The notes: generated by a model from the letters alone, not told the origin. 64,000 nucleotides of DNA from Kitasatospora kifunensis (GCF_014203855.1 NZ_JACHJV010000001.1:7068001-7132000); one strand, 5' to 3'. Shown: positions 37,473 to 46,609, numbered from the stretch's first letter. A program made the numbers and translations.

Positions 37473-38681
37473 TCACAGCTCGGCGCGCTCCTCGGCGTGA
37501 GCCGTCGTCCCTTCTCCCGGAACCGAGGCCGAGGCCCCCGCCGACCGCAGCGTGCCCGCCGTCCCGATCAGCGCCGCCACCAGCACCGTCACCACGGTGA
37601 AGGAGACCCGCAGCGAGCTGCCCTGGGCGATGGTGCCCACGATCGCGGGCGCGATGAGCCCCGAGGTGTAGGTGACGGTGGCGACGCCGGCGATCGCCTG
37701 GCTCGGATTGGGGCCGGCGTGCCCGGCCGCCGCGAAGGCCAGCGGGATCACCACCGCGATGCCTATCCCGAGCAGCGCGAACCCCGGGATCGCCACCGCC
37801 GGGCTGCCTGCGACCACCACCAGCACCCCGCCCGCCGCCGCGACCGCCCCGCCCAGGCGCACGGTGCGCACCGGACCGAGCCGGCGCACCACCGCGTCGC
37901 CGGCCAGTCGGGCCGCGGTCATGGTGAAGGCGAAGGCCGTGTACGCCATCGCCGCGGTGCCGGCCGCCGCGCCGGTGAGGTCGCGCAGGTAGACGCCCGC
38001 CCAGTCGGAGCCCGCGCCCTCGGCGAAGACCGCGCAGAAGCCGACCAGACCGATCAGCAGCGCCGAGCGCGGCGGCAGCGCGAACCGTGGCGGCGCCTCG
38101 GCCTGCGGCTCGGGTCGCACGTCCAGCAGGCCGGCGCCGACCAGTTGGCCGAGGGTCAGCAGCACCGCCGCGGCGATCGCCAGGTGCACGCAGGCGCCCA
38201 GGTGCTGACGGGCCGCCAGCGCGCCGAAGGCGGAGGCGACCAGGCCGCCCAGGCTCCACATCCCGTGCAGTCCGGACATGATCGACTTGCCCAGCCGCCG
38301 CTCGACCTCGACCCCCTCGGCGTTCATCGCCACGTCGGCCATCCCGGAGGCGGCGCCGTAGACCAGCAGGGCCAGGCAGAGCCAGGGCAGGCCGGGGGCG
38401 AGTCCTGGCAGCGCGAGCGCCGAGCACCACAGCGCCAGCAGCAGCCGGATCGCGGCCCTGGCCCCGAGCCGGTGGGTGACCCGGCCGGCCAGCGGCATCG
38501 CCAGTGAGGCGCCGACGGCGGGCATGACCAGCGCCAGGCCGAGTTCGCCCGGGCTCAGCTGCAGCCGGTCCTGGAGCGCGGGGATCCGGGTGGCGAAGCT
38601 GCCGGTGACCGCGCCGTGGACGGCGAAGACCAGCGCGATGCTGACCCTGGCCCGGCGCAGAGGTGGAGCGGATGACGGCAT
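37473..38681 (-). CDS. MFS transporter divergent from a ROK regulator
   Basis: A 402-residue protein with about 12 hydrophobic helices. The N-terminal region (ALVFAVHGAVTGSFATRIPA) and the loop RVTHRLGARAAI are typical of MFS permeases related to fucose-type or drug transporters. The ATG has GGGAGGA eight bases upstream. It is transcribed divergently from the ROK-family gene at 38866, which suggests control by that regulator and a sugar or sugar-derived substrate (inference). Confidence 0.85.
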   Translation of the reverse strand: MPSSAPPLRRARVSIALVFAVHGAVTGSFATRIPALQDRLQLSPGELGLALVMPAVGASLAMPLAGRVTHRLGARAAIRLLLALWCSALALPGLAPGLPWLCLALLVYGAASGMADVAMNAEGVEVERRLGKSIMSGLHGMWSLGGLVASAFGALAARQHLGACVHLAIAAAVLLTLGQLVGAGLLDVRPEPQAEAPPRFALPPRSALLIGLVGFCAVFAEGAGSDWAGVYLRDLTGAAAGTAAMAYTAFAFTMTAARLAGDAVVRRLGPVRTVRLGGAVAAAGGVLVVVAGSPAVAIPGFALLGIGIAVVIPLAFAAAGHAGPNPSQAIAGVATVTYTSGLIAPAIVGTIAQGSSLRVSFTVVTVLVAALIGTAGTLRSAGASASVPGEGTTAHAEERAEL

Positions 38682-38708
38682 GGCTGGGTCCTCCCCGATT
38701 CGGCACGG

Positions 38709-38779
38709 TGTGCGGTGCGGTGCTGTGCAGTCAGTGCGCGGTGCAGTGCAGTGCAGTGCAGTGCAGTGCGGTGCGTGCA
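38709..38779. repeat. GTGCA/GTGCG pentanucleotide tract
   Basis: Five uninterrupted GTGCA units (38741-38765) are flanked by degenerate GTGCG and TGCAG units over about 70 bp. The tract sits in the 184-bp gap between the divergent MFS and ROK genes. Such short-period repeats are prone to slippage. Confidence 0.8.
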
Positions 38780-38812
38780 AGGCGATGGCGTGCGTGCAGA
38801 GCGGCGCGGTCC

Positions 38813-38846
38813 GATAAATTATCAGGAAGGGTCCCTGATTAATAGA
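38813..38846. promoter_or_regulatory. Putative ROK-regulator operator
   Basis: An AT-rich imperfect inverted repeat, AATTATCAGG (38817-38826) and CCTGATTAAT (38834-38843), lies 22 bp before the ROK start. It is the only AT-rich stretch in this gap and matches the kind of site expected for autoregulation and control of the divergent MFS gene. Confidence 0.55.
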
Positions 38847-38865
38847 TCTGGAAGGATGCGTGCCC

Positions 38866-40056
38866 ATGACCATCGCGCGCACGGCCACCCCCAGCACCGC
38901 CCGTGCGATCAACGACCGGCTGGCCCTTGAGCTGCTGCTCAGCCACGGAGCGCTGACCGCCACCGAGCTGCGTGAGCTGACTGGGCTCTCCCGCCCCACC
39001 ATCGCCGACCTGCTGGAACGCCTGCAGCGCGGCGGCCTGGTGGCCATGGTGGGCGAGCGCGGTGAGCAGCGGCGCGGCCCCAACGCCAGGGTCTACGCGC
39101 TGCGCGCCGACCGCGCCCACCTGGCCGGCATCGACGTGCGCACGGTCGGCGTCACGCTCACCGTCGCCGACCTGACCGGGCGGACGCTGGCCGACGCCGC
39201 GCTGCCGGTGGACCCCGCCGACCCGCCGGCGGACTTCGCGGATCAGGTGCTGCGCACCCTGCTGGCCACCGCCGAGCAGGCCGGCGCGCGCGAGCTGCAC
39301 ACCGTCGCGGTCGGTGCCCCCGGCCTGGTGGATCCCGCCACCGGCGAGCTCAGCACCACCTCGCGGCTCCAGCACTGGCACGGCGAGCTGGTCGCCGCCC
39401 TGCGGGCCGGTCTGGGCGCAGAGGTGATCCTGGAGAACGAGGTCAACCTGGCCGGCATCGCCGAGCACCGGATCGGCGCCGCCGCCGACCGCGACACCTT
39501 CGTGCTGCTCTGGCTGGGTCACAGCACCGGTGCCGCCGTGGTGCTGGACGGCCGGCTGCGCCGTGGGTTCTCCGGCGGCGCGGGGGAGATCGGCTTCCTG
39601 CCGGTGCCCGGCACCCGGGGCCTGCCCGCCACCCGCAGCTGCGACGGTGGCTTCCACAGCCTGGCCGGCGGCCGGGCCGTCTGCGCGCTGGCCAGGGAGC
39701 ACGGGCTGGTGGACGGCCCGGGCGCGGACGACGCGCCCGCCGCCGAGGCGGCCGTGCTGGCGGCGATCGCGGCAGGCCCGGCGGGCGAGCCGTTCCTGGA
39801 CGAGCTGGCCGAGCGGGTCGCCGTCGCCGCTTCGGCGGTCGCCGTGCTGCTGGACCCGGGCTGCGTGGTGCTGGGCGGCGAGGTGGGCCGGGCCGGCGGC
39901 AGCGCGCTGGCCGAGCGGGTCGCCGCCCGGCTGGCGCGACTCTCCCCGGTGCGCACCGAGGTCCGGGCCGGCACGGCCGGCGGCGGCGCGGTGCTCAGCG
40001 GTGCGGTGCTGACCGCCTCGGACGCGGTCCGCCGCGACCTGTTCGGCGGCCGCTGA
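38866..40056 (+). CDS. ROK-family transcriptional regulator
   Basis: A 396-residue NagC/XylR-type regulator. The N-terminal winged helix is LLLSHGALTATELRELTGL followed by SRPTIADLLERLQRGGLV. The sugar-kinase-like ROK domain follows (VAVGAPGLVDPATGEL, FSGGAGEIGFLPV). The usual zinc motif CxCGxxGCxE is degenerate: the region reads LPATRSCDGGF, so it may not bind zinc. ATG 38866 was chosen over GTG 38860 because GGAAGGA is nine bases upstream. Likely senses a sugar and controls the divergent MFS gene. Confidence 0.88.
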   Translation: MTIARTATPSTARAINDRLALELLLSHGALTATELRELTGLSRPTIADLLERLQRGGLVAMVGERGEQRRGPNARVYALRADRAHLAGIDVRTVGVTLTVADLTGRTLADAALPVDPADPPADFADQVLRTLLATAEQAGARELHTVAVGAPGLVDPATGELSTTSRLQHWHGELVAALRAGLGAEVILENEVNLAGIAEHRIGAAADRDTFVLLWLGHSTGAAVVLDGRLRRGFSGGAGEIGFLPVPGTRGLPATRSCDGGFHSLAGGRAVCALAREHGLVDGPGADDAPAAEAAVLAAIAAGPAGEPFLDELAERVAVAASAVAVLLDPGCVVLGGEVGRAGGSALAERVAARLARLSPVRTEVRAGTAGGGAVLSGAVLTASDAVRRDLFGGR

Positions 40057-40382
40057 GCGGCGCGGTCACAGTACCCACACCTTCACGCGTCGCCGGGCCA
40101 CGCCCCTTCACCGGAGCGGATCACGTTCACAGGAGTGGATCACGTCTTCACCTGAAGCTGGGCGGCGGCTGACTGATCAATGGGGGTTTTATGAATAATC
40201 GCCCGATTCGTCGTGGTCGCGCTCGGTGACCGCTTAGGGTCAGTTCCGAGGTCAGAGAGCCAGATGGGTCATATGTGCGGCGAGGTGCCAACCGTTCGCC
40301 GCCGTCGCCGCGTTCCCACACGCACGGCCGGACGATGCCCATCCGTGCCTGGCCCGCAAGTGACCCGGCGAGAGCAAGGTAC
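40057..40382. promoter_or_regulatory. Long leader / promoter region of the Pls-like synthetase gene
   Basis: A 326-bp gap. GGATCACGT occurs twice 19 bp apart (40118-40126 and 40137-40145), an arrangement suited to a regulator binding on one face of the helix. An AT-rich patch near 40178-40200 (GGGTTTTATGAATAAT) stands out in this GC-rich DNA. TAGGGT at 40235-40240 resembles a -10 box, which would give a leader of about 135 bases. No small gene was convincing. Confidence 0.4.
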
Positions 40383-43300
40383 ATGGAAGCACTAGAAGAT
40401 CGAGGCGCTCAGCTGCGCCCACAGCGGGGCGAAGAACCGGATCAGGGGACCGGGGCGGTGTGGCCCCTGGCGTCGGCTCCGCCGGTGCGGACCCTGGTGG
40501 ACGTCCTGGAGGCCGCCGTGCGTGCCTGCCCGCAGGCGCCGGCGCTGGACGCCGAAGGGCACGCCCTCGACTACCAGGCGTTGCTGGCCGCGGTGGACGG
40601 GCTGGCCCGGCGACTGGCCGGTGCCGGGATCGGCCGCGGCGACCGGGTGGGGGTGCGCGTGCCCTCCGGCACCGCCGACCTCTACCTCGCGATCCTCGCC
40701 GTGCTGCGCGTCGGTGCCGCCTACGTCCCCGTGGACGCCGACGACCCCGACGAGCGGGCCGAACTCATCTGGAACGACGCCGCGGTCTGCGCCGTGATCG
40801 GCGCGGGCTGCGCGATCCAGCCCAGCACCACGGTGGCGCCTGGCGGCCATCCGGCCAGGCCCACCCCCGAGGATGACGCCTGGATCATCTTCACCTCCGG
40901 AACCACCGGACGCCCCAAGGGTGTTGCGGTCAGCCACCGCTCGGCGGCCGCCTTCGTCGACGCCGAAGCCGGTCTCTTCCTGCGCGGTGACGGGCTGGGT
41001 CCCGGTGACCGGGTGCTGGCCGGCTTGTCGGTGGCCTTCGACGCCTCCTGCGAGGAGATGTGGCTGGCCTGGCGGCACGCCGCCTGCCTGGTGCCCGCCC
41101 CGCGCTCGCTGGTCAAGGCCGGCACCGACCTCGGCCCCTGGCTGGTGGAGCGTCAGATCACCGTGGTATCCACCGTGCCGACGCTGGTCGCGCTCTGGCC
41201 GGTGGAGTGCCTGGAGCGCGTTCGCCTGCTGATCCTGGGCGGTGAGGCCTGCCCGGCCGAGCTGGTGGACCGGCTGGCCGCCCCGCACCGCGAGCTGTGG
41301 AACACCTACGGCCCCACCGAGACCACCGTGGTGGCCTGCGCGATGCTGCTGACGCCCGGTCAGCCGGTGCGGATCGGTGCCCCGTTGGACGGCTGGGAGA
41401 TCGCCGTCGTCAACGGCGAGGGCAGGCCGGTCGCCTGGTACGAGACCGGTGAGCTGCTGATCGGCGGCGTCGGCGCGGCCCGCTACCTGGACCCGGCCAA
41501 GGACGCCGAGAAGTTCCGCCCGCACCCCGCCCTGCGCGGCAGCAGGGTCTACCGCAGCGGTGACCTGGTGCGGGCCGACCCCGAGGGCCTGGTCTTCGTC
41601 GGCCGGGCCGACGAGCAGGTCAAGCTGGCCGGGCGCCGGGTCGAACTCGGCGAGATCGATGCCGCGTTGCAGGCGTTGCCCGGTGTGCGGGCGGCCGCCG
41701 CGGCCGTCCGCAAGACCGCCGGTGGCGGTGAGCTGCTGGTCGGCTACCTGGTGCCCGAACGGCCCGGAGCGCCGTTCGACACCGAGGCCGCCCGCGCGCT
41801 GCTGCTGGAGCGGCTGCCGCAGTCACTGGTGCCGGTGCTGGCCACGGTGGCCGACCTGCCCACCCGCACCTCCGGCAAGGTCGACCGCAACGCGCTGCCC
41901 TGGCCGCTGGCCGGCGCCGCGCAGGACCCCGGCGCCGAGGACCCGCAACTGACCGGCACGGCCGGCTGGCTGGCCGCCCGCTGGCGCGAGCTGCTGGGCC
42001 TGCCGGTGACCGGGCAGAGCGACTTCTTCGCGCTCGGCGGCACCAGCCTGGCCGCCGCCAAGCTGGTCTCCGTGCTGCGCGGGCGCTACCCCGGCGTCTC
42101 GGTGGCCGACCTCTACGGCCACCCGACCCTGCTGGCCATGGCCGCTCGGCTGGACGAGCTGACCGGTCCCCACGACACCGGGCAGGACCAGGTACCGCAG
42201 GCGGCAACGCCGAGCGCGCCCGCCCAGGTCCGCGCGGTGCGCCCCACCCCGCGCAGTGCCGGGCTGATCCAGCTGCTGGTGCTCACCGTCGCCTACACGA
42301 TCAGCGGCCTGCGCTGGGTGCTGGCACTGGCCGCGCTGGACAACCTGACCCACCGGGTGCCGTGGGCGCCACACGCCCCCTGGTGGCTGATCATCACCGG
42401 CTGGCTGGTGCTGGCCAGCGCCCCGGGCCGCCTGGTGCTCGGCTCGGCGGCCGCCAGGGTGCTGACCGCGGGCATCAAGCCCGGCCGCTACCGGCGCGGC
42501 GGCTTGGTGCACCTGCGGCTGTGGACGGCCGAACGGGCGGTGGCGGTCTTCAACCTGGCCGCGCTGCTCGGCACCCCCTGGGCCCGGCACTACGCCCGCG
42601 CGTTGGGCTGCAAGGTGGGGCGCGGCGCCGACCTGCACACCATGCCACCGGTCAGCGGCCTGGGCCGGTTCGGCGCCGGCTGCTCGGTGGAGCCCGAGGC
42701 CGACGTGGCCGGCTGGTGGCTGGACGGCGACGAGCTGCACCTCGGCTCGGTCGAGGTCGGCGCCAACGCCCGGGTCGGTACCCGCTCGATGCTGATGCCC
42801 GGGGCCTACCTGGGGGAGGGCGCCGACCTCGCGCCCGGCGCCTGCCTGTTCGGCGAGCTGCCGGCCGGCGAGCGCTGGCACGGCTCGCCCGCCCGCCCGC
42901 TGGACGGAGCAGGAGTGGCCCGGGCCGGCGAGGGCTGGCCGGCCCCGGCGCACGGCCGCTCGCGCCTCTGGAACCTGGCCTACGCGCTCGCGCTGCCGAC
43001 GCTCAGCCTGTTGCCGGTGCTCGCGGCCGCGCCCGCCCTGGTCGTGGTCTTCCAACTGGTCGACCAGGACCGCTCGTTGAGCGGCGTGCTGGTCCAGCTG
43101 CTGGCCATCTCGCCGCTGGCGGCGCTGGCCTCGATGATCTGCTACGCGGGTCTGCTGGTGTTGCTGGTACGGCTGTTGAGCGGTCCGATCAAGCCCGGCT
43201 TCCACCCCGCGCACGGCAAGGCGGCCTGGTGCACCTGGGTGGTCAGCCGCCTGATGGCCACCGCCCGCGGCGCGCTCTTCCCGCTCTACGCGAGCCTGTT

Positions 43301-44441
43301 CACGCCGGTGTGGCTGCGGCTGCTCGGCGCCCGGATCGGGCGTCGGGTGGAGGCCTCCACGGTGCTCACGCTGCCCGGCCTGATGCGGGTGGACGACGGC
43401 GCCTTCCTGGCCGACGACACGCTGATCGCGCCCTTCGAGGTGCGTGGTGGCTGGCTGCGCCTGGGCACGGCCGAGGTCGGCCGCCGGGCCTTCGTCGGGA
43501 ACTCCGGCATCGTCGGCCCCGACCGCCGGCTGCCCGACGACGCGTTGGTCGGCGTCCTGGCGGACGCGCCGCCGCAGGCCGAGCCCGGCTCCTCCTGGCT
43601 GGGCCGCCCCGGCCTGGCCCTGCCCCGGGTGGCCGAGGGCGGCGACCTGAGCCGCACCTACGATCCGCCCCGGCGCCTGATGCTGGCCCGCGCGGTCGTG
43701 GAGCTGTGCCGGGTGCTGCCGGTGCTCTGCGCAGTGGTGCTCGGCGACCTCGCGGTGGTGGCGATGCAGGAACTGGTGGACAGGCAGGGCCTGATCCTGG
43801 GTGCCGCGCTGGTCGGCCCGGTGCTGATCGGCGCCGGCGTCGCCGCCTGCCTGGTCACCACAGCGGCCAAGTGGCTGCTGGTGGGCCGCTTCAAGAGCGG
43901 GGAGCACCCGCTCTGGTCCTCCTTCGTGTGGCGCAACGAGCTGTTCGACACCTTCGTGGAGGAGTTGGCGATGCCGTGGCTGGGCCAAACCCTGGTCGGC
44001 ACCCCGTTTCTCAACATCTGGCTGCGCTCGCTGGGCGCGCGGATCGGCCGTGGTGTGTGGTGCGAGACGCACTGGCTGCCGGAGACCGACCTGGTCCACG
44101 TCGAGGCCGGGGCGAGCGTCAACCGGGGCTGCGTGCTGCAGACCCACCTCTTCCACGACCGCGTGATGCGCCTGGACCGGGTCCGACTCGGTGCCGGGGC
44201 CACGCTGGGCCCGCACTCCATCGTGCTGCCGGGCTCCGCGGTCGGCGCCGGCACGGCGGTGGGGGCGTCCTCGCTGGTCATGCGCGGTGAGGCGTTGCCT
44301 GACGGGACCCGCTGGGCGGGCAACCCGGTGGCGGCCTGGCCCACCGGCCACCGCTCCGCCCACACCGCGCGCCGCTCCAGCGCGCCGGGGCGGCATCGCC
44401 AGGGCGTCCGCCGCACCGCCTCGCCGGGGCGCCAGCGCTGA
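40383..44441 (+). CDS. Pls-family non-ribosomal peptide synthetase (epsilon-poly-L-lysine synthetase-like)
   Basis: A 1352-residue membrane enzyme. Adenylation domain about 35-510 (IIFTSGTTGRPKG at 168-180, NTYGPTETT, catalytic K499). Carrier domain with LGGTS and phosphopantetheine site S555. Then three pairs of transmembrane helices (about 626-650/667-688, 863-892/903-932, 1098-1128/1136-1166) separating three soluble domains with hexapeptide-like repeats. There is no condensation or thioesterase domain. This is the layout of epsilon-poly-lysine synthetase (about 1320 residues), where the tandem domains iterate peptide-bond formation. Aligned to GrsA, pocket residues read D220 A221 E224 V265 I284 G286 T308 V316 V317 K499, close to lysine codes. 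The ATG has only AAGG upstream. Confidence 0.9.
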   Translation: MEALEDRGAQLRPQRGEEPDQGTGAVWPLASAPPVRTLVDVLEAAVRACPQAPALDAEGHALDYQALLAAVDGLARRLAGAGIGRGDRVGVRVPSGTADLYLAILAVLRVGAAYVPVDADDPDERAELIWNDAAVCAVIGAGCAIQPSTTVAPGGHPARPTPEDDAWIIFTSGTTGRPKGVAVSHRSAAAFVDAEAGLFLRGDGLGPGDRVLAGLSVAFDASCEEMWLAWRHAACLVPAPRSLVKAGTDLGPWLVERQITVVSTVPTLVALWPVECLERVRLLILGGEACPAELVDRLAAPHRELWNTYGPTETTVVACAMLLTPGQPVRIGAPLDGWEIAVVNGEGRPVAWYETGELLIGGVGAARYLDPAKDAEKFRPHPALRGSRVYRSGDLVRADPEGLVFVGRADEQVKLAGRRVELGEIDAALQALPGVRAAAAAVRKTAGGGELLVGYLVPERPGAPFDTEAARALLLERLPQSLVPVLATVADLPTRTSGKVDRNALPWPLAGAAQDPGAEDPQLTGTAGWLAARWRELLGLPVTGQSDFFALGGTSLAAAKLVSVLRGRYPGVSVADLYGHPTLLAMAARLDELTGPHDTGQDQVPQAATPSAPAQVRAVRPTPRSAGLIQLLVLTVAYTISGLRWVLALAALDNLTHRVPWAPHAPWWLIITGWLVLASAPGRLVLGSAAARVLTAGIKPGRYRRGGLVHLRLWTAERAVAVFNLAALLGTPWARHYARALGCKVGRGADLHTMPPVSGLGRFGAGCSVEPEADVAGWWLDGDELHLGSVEVGANARVGTRSMLMPGAYLGEGADLAPGACLFGELPAGERWHGSPARPLDGAGVARAGEGWPAPAHGRSRLWNLAYALALPTLSLLPVLAAAPALVVVFQLVDQDRSLSGVLVQLLAISPLAALASMICYAGLLVLLVRLLSGPIKPGFHPAHGKAAWCTWVVSRLMATARGALFPLYASLFTPVWLRLLGARIGRRVEASTVLTLPGLMRVDDGAFLADDTLIAPFEVRGGWLRLGTAEVGRRAFVGNSGIVGPDRRLPDDALVGVLADAPPQAEPGSSWLGRPGLALPRVAEGGDLSRTYDPPRRLMLARAVVELCRVLPVLCAVVLGDLAVVAMQELVDRQGLILGAALVGPVLIGAGVAACLVTTAAKWLLVGRFKSGEHPLWSSFVWRNELFDTFVEELAMPWLGQTLVGTPFLNIWLRSLGARIGRGVWCETHWLPETDLVHVEAGASVNRGCVLQTHLFHDRVMRLDRVRLGAGATLGPHSIVLPGSAVGAGTAVGASSLVMRGEALPDGTRWAGNPVAAWPTGHRSAHTARRSSAPGRHRQGVRRTASPGRQR

Positions 44442-44474
44442 CCGGAAGTCAGTGCGAGGGTCTGCCGGTAGAAG

Positions 44475-44512
44475 GGGCCGGTCCGGGCAGCGTGAGCTGC
44501 CGGGGCCGGCCC
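44475..44512 (+). terminator. Hairpin terminator after the synthetase gene
   Basis: A 16-bp stem (44475-44490 with 44497-44512, one T.G pair and one mismatch) closes the loop CGTGAG, 34 bp after the stop codon. It has no T-tract, which is common for actinobacterial terminators. Confidence 0.7.
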
Positions 44513-44514
44513 TC

Positions 44515-44560
44515 GGGCGTTCGGGCGTTCGGGCGGGCGGTTGGGCGGTTGGGCGGTTGG
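44515..44560. repeat. Short tandem repeats GGGCGTTC and GCGGTTGG
   Basis: Two copies of GGGCGTTC (44515-44522, 44523-44530) and three of GCGGTTGG (44537-44544, 44545-44552, 44553-44560) directly follow the terminator hairpin. Confidence 0.7.
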
Positions 44561-44660
44561 GGCCTTTCACTGTTGGTCGGGCTGCCGGTGTGCGGTGGAC
44601 CGTGGCCGATGGGGCAGGATGGGCACCGCTGTCGATCACCACGAGACCCCGGGGAGTGCC

Positions 44661-45077
44661 ATGGGTCAGCCCGCCCGCCCGGTCCACCACTACCGCATCG
44701 GTGAGGCCGCGGCCATGCTCGGCGTCAGCGCCGACACCATGCGCCGCTGGGTCGACGCCGGGCGGCTGCCCGCCGAGCGGGACGAGCACGGCCACCGGAT
44801 CATCGCCGGTGAGCGGCTCGCCGCCTTCGCCCGTGAACTGGCCAAGCCCGGCACGGCCGAGGCCGAGGGCCGGCTGTCCTCGGCGCGCAACCGGTTCCCC
44901 GGCATCGTGACCCACGTCGTGCTCGGTGACGTGGCCGCGCAAGTGGAGATCCAGGCCGGCCCGTTCCGCGTGGTGTCGCTGATCAGCCGGGAGTCCGCAG
45001 AGGAGCTGGCGCTGGTCCCCGGATCCCGGGCGACTGCGGTCATCAAGTCGACCAATGTGATGATCGAAGGCAGTTGA
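44661..45077 (+). CDS. MerR-type HTH plus TOBE (Mop) molybdate-binding protein
   Basis: A 138-residue protein with an N-terminal MerR/excisionase-like helix-turn-helix (YRIGEAAAMLGVSADTMRRW to about residue 55). A single TOBE/Mop domain follows from about residue 68 (SARNRFPGIVTHVVLGDVAA and ATAVIKSTNVMIEG), which binds molybdate or tungstate oxyanions in related proteins. It may sense molybdenum, though no mod transport or cofactor genes are adjacent. ATG with GGGAG upstream. Confidence 0.87.
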   Translation: MGQPARPVHHYRIGEAAAMLGVSADTMRRWVDAGRLPAERDEHGHRIIAGERLAAFARELAKPGTAEAEGRLSSARNRFPGIVTHVVLGDVAAQVEIQAGPFRVVSLISRESAEELALVPGSRATAVIKSTNVMIEGS

Positions 45078-45176
45078 CCCCGCGTCGACTACCGCAGCAC
45101 ACCGAGCAGTCGACCCCGTAGCGCTGCCGGGCCTGGTCGCGGGTCCCGCAGCAGTAGCCGCACTGGAGGAAGAGCC

Positions 45177-45650
45177 GTGCCCCGAGCCGTCCTGCCCACC
45201 ACCCAGGCCGCGGTGGCGGCCGCCACCGCGGTGGCCGAACGCCACGGCCGCCAGGTGACGGCCACTCACGACATCGGCGACGACCAGACCTTCGCCGGCC
45301 TCCACCGCCCGGGCGCGGCCCCGGGCCCGCAGAGCGGCACCGACTGGACGCACCAGGACCTGACCGGTGTCCCGCACGAGGCGCTGCTGGAGTTCGGCGG
45401 CGTGCCGACCGTCTCGGCGCGCCTCTTCGACCACGACGAGGTCAAGGTCACCGTTGACGGCGTGGCCTTCGAGGACGTCCCGCGCGACAGCCTGCCGGCC
45501 TTCCTGGACGCCGTCTGGTCCGGCCTGGCGCACACCAGGATCCACCGTTTTCCGCCCGGGCTGACGCTGAAGGTCGCCGTGCCCGGCGAGTCCACCTACA
45601 GCGAACTCGTGCTGCGGGCCACCCCGTGGATCAACCGGATCGCCCGATGA
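45177..45650 (+). CDS. Conserved hypothetical protein
   Basis: A 157-residue protein of unknown function, predicted cytosolic, with alternating hydrophobic and acidic segments (GGVPTVSARLFDHDEVKVTV, DSLPAFLDAVWSGLA). No catalytic motif was recognised. GTG start with GGAGG eight bases upstream. Its stop overlaps the next start by four bases (ATGA), so it is translationally coupled to the glycerophosphodiesterase gene, which may hint at a shared envelope or lipid-related role. Confidence 0.75.
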   Translation: MPRAVLPTTQAAVAAATAVAERHGRQVTATHDIGDDQTFAGLHRPGAAPGPQSGTDWTHQDLTGVPHEALLEFGGVPTVSARLFDHDEVKVTVDGVAFEDVPRDSLPAFLDAVWSGLAHTRIHRFPPGLTLKVAVPGESTYSELVLRATPWINRIAR

Positions 45651-46405
45651 GCGCCCGCCGACCGGGCGCCGCAGCCCAGCCGACCGATGCCCCGCCGACT
45701 GACTCCCTGCCGCGTCCGCTGGCCGTGGCCCACCGCGGCGACCCGTACCGGTTCCGCGAGAACACCCTGCCCTCGGTTGCCGCCGCGCTTGCCGCCGGGG
45801 CCGACGCGGTGGAGGTGGACGTCCAGCTCACCCGTGACGGCGTCCCGGTCCTGCTGCACGACGCCACGCTCAAGCGCCTGTGGGGCCTGGACCGCCCGGT
45901 GCGCGCGCTCACGGCCGAGCGGTTGGCGGCGCAGCGCTTCGAGGGCGGTCAGCGGGTCCCCGCCCTGGCCGAGGCGCTGGAGCTGCTCGCCGGGTACCCC
46001 GCTGCCAAGCTGATGATCGACCTGGACGAGCCGGCGCCGGCTGCGGCCGCCTGGCGGGCCGTCACCGAAGCCGGCGCCGAGGACCGGGTGCTCTTCTGCG
46101 GCCCGGCCCACGCCCTGCTCGCCGTCCGTGCGCTGGCCCCCAGGGTGCCGCTCGCGCTCACCTGGAAGCAGCCGGGCCTGCCGGTGGCCCCGCTGCTGGC
46201 GGACCTGCGCCCGCACTACCTCAACCCGCCCTTCGGCCTGGTGGACCGGGCGCTGACCGAGCGGGCCGCCGAGGCCGGCCTTGCCGTCAGCACCTGGACG
46301 GTGGACCTGCGCCGCACCATGCGCCGGATGCGGACGGCCGGCGTCGCTTCGATCACCTCCAACCGGATCGCCTTGCTGCGCTCGGTACTCGGTAGCGGCC
46401 GCTGA
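45647..46405 (+). CDS. Glycerophosphodiester phosphodiesterase
   Basis: A 252-residue TIM-barrel enzyme that hydrolyses glycerophosphodiesters to glycerol-3-phosphate and an alcohol. Family residues are HRG (29-31), EN (38-39), EVDVQLTRDGVPVLLHD with E56, D58 and H71, and FGLVDRALTERAAEAG with STWTVD near the end. No signal peptide is evident, so a cytosolic location is likely. The ATG overlaps the stop of the preceding gene. Confidence 0.9.
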   Translation: MSARRPGAAAQPTDAPPTDSLPRPLAVAHRGDPYRFRENTLPSVAAALAAGADAVEVDVQLTRDGVPVLLHDATLKRLWGLDRPVRALTAERLAAQRFEGGQRVPALAEALELLAGYPAAKLMIDLDEPAPAAAAWRAVTEAGAEDRVLFCGPAHALLAVRALAPRVPLALTWKQPGLPVAPLLADLRPHYLNPPFGLVDRALTERAAEAGLAVSTWTVDLRRTMRRMRTAGVASITSNRIALLRSVLGSGR

Positions 46406-46609
46406 GGCCCGTCTGAGGCCCGTATGAGGCCTGTCGTGCTGGACCGGCGCGCGTTGAACCGTGCTCTGCTGGCCTGCGCGGTGCCGCAGGCGGCAGCGCC
46501 GTGCGTGCGGTTCGACGCGCCCTGATGATCCAATTCGGGCGAATGGTCTTTCTGTGTGTTGGTATGTCGAGAGAGTGAGGGTGGATCGGTAGAGGGCGGA
46601 GGCGGCAGC

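Noticed and set aside
41823..45545. 1240-codon open frame on the minus strand
   Set aside because: It is antisense to the Pls-like synthetase, whose domains are unmistakable; the antisense translation is repetitive Gln/Arg/Gly/His with no motifs.
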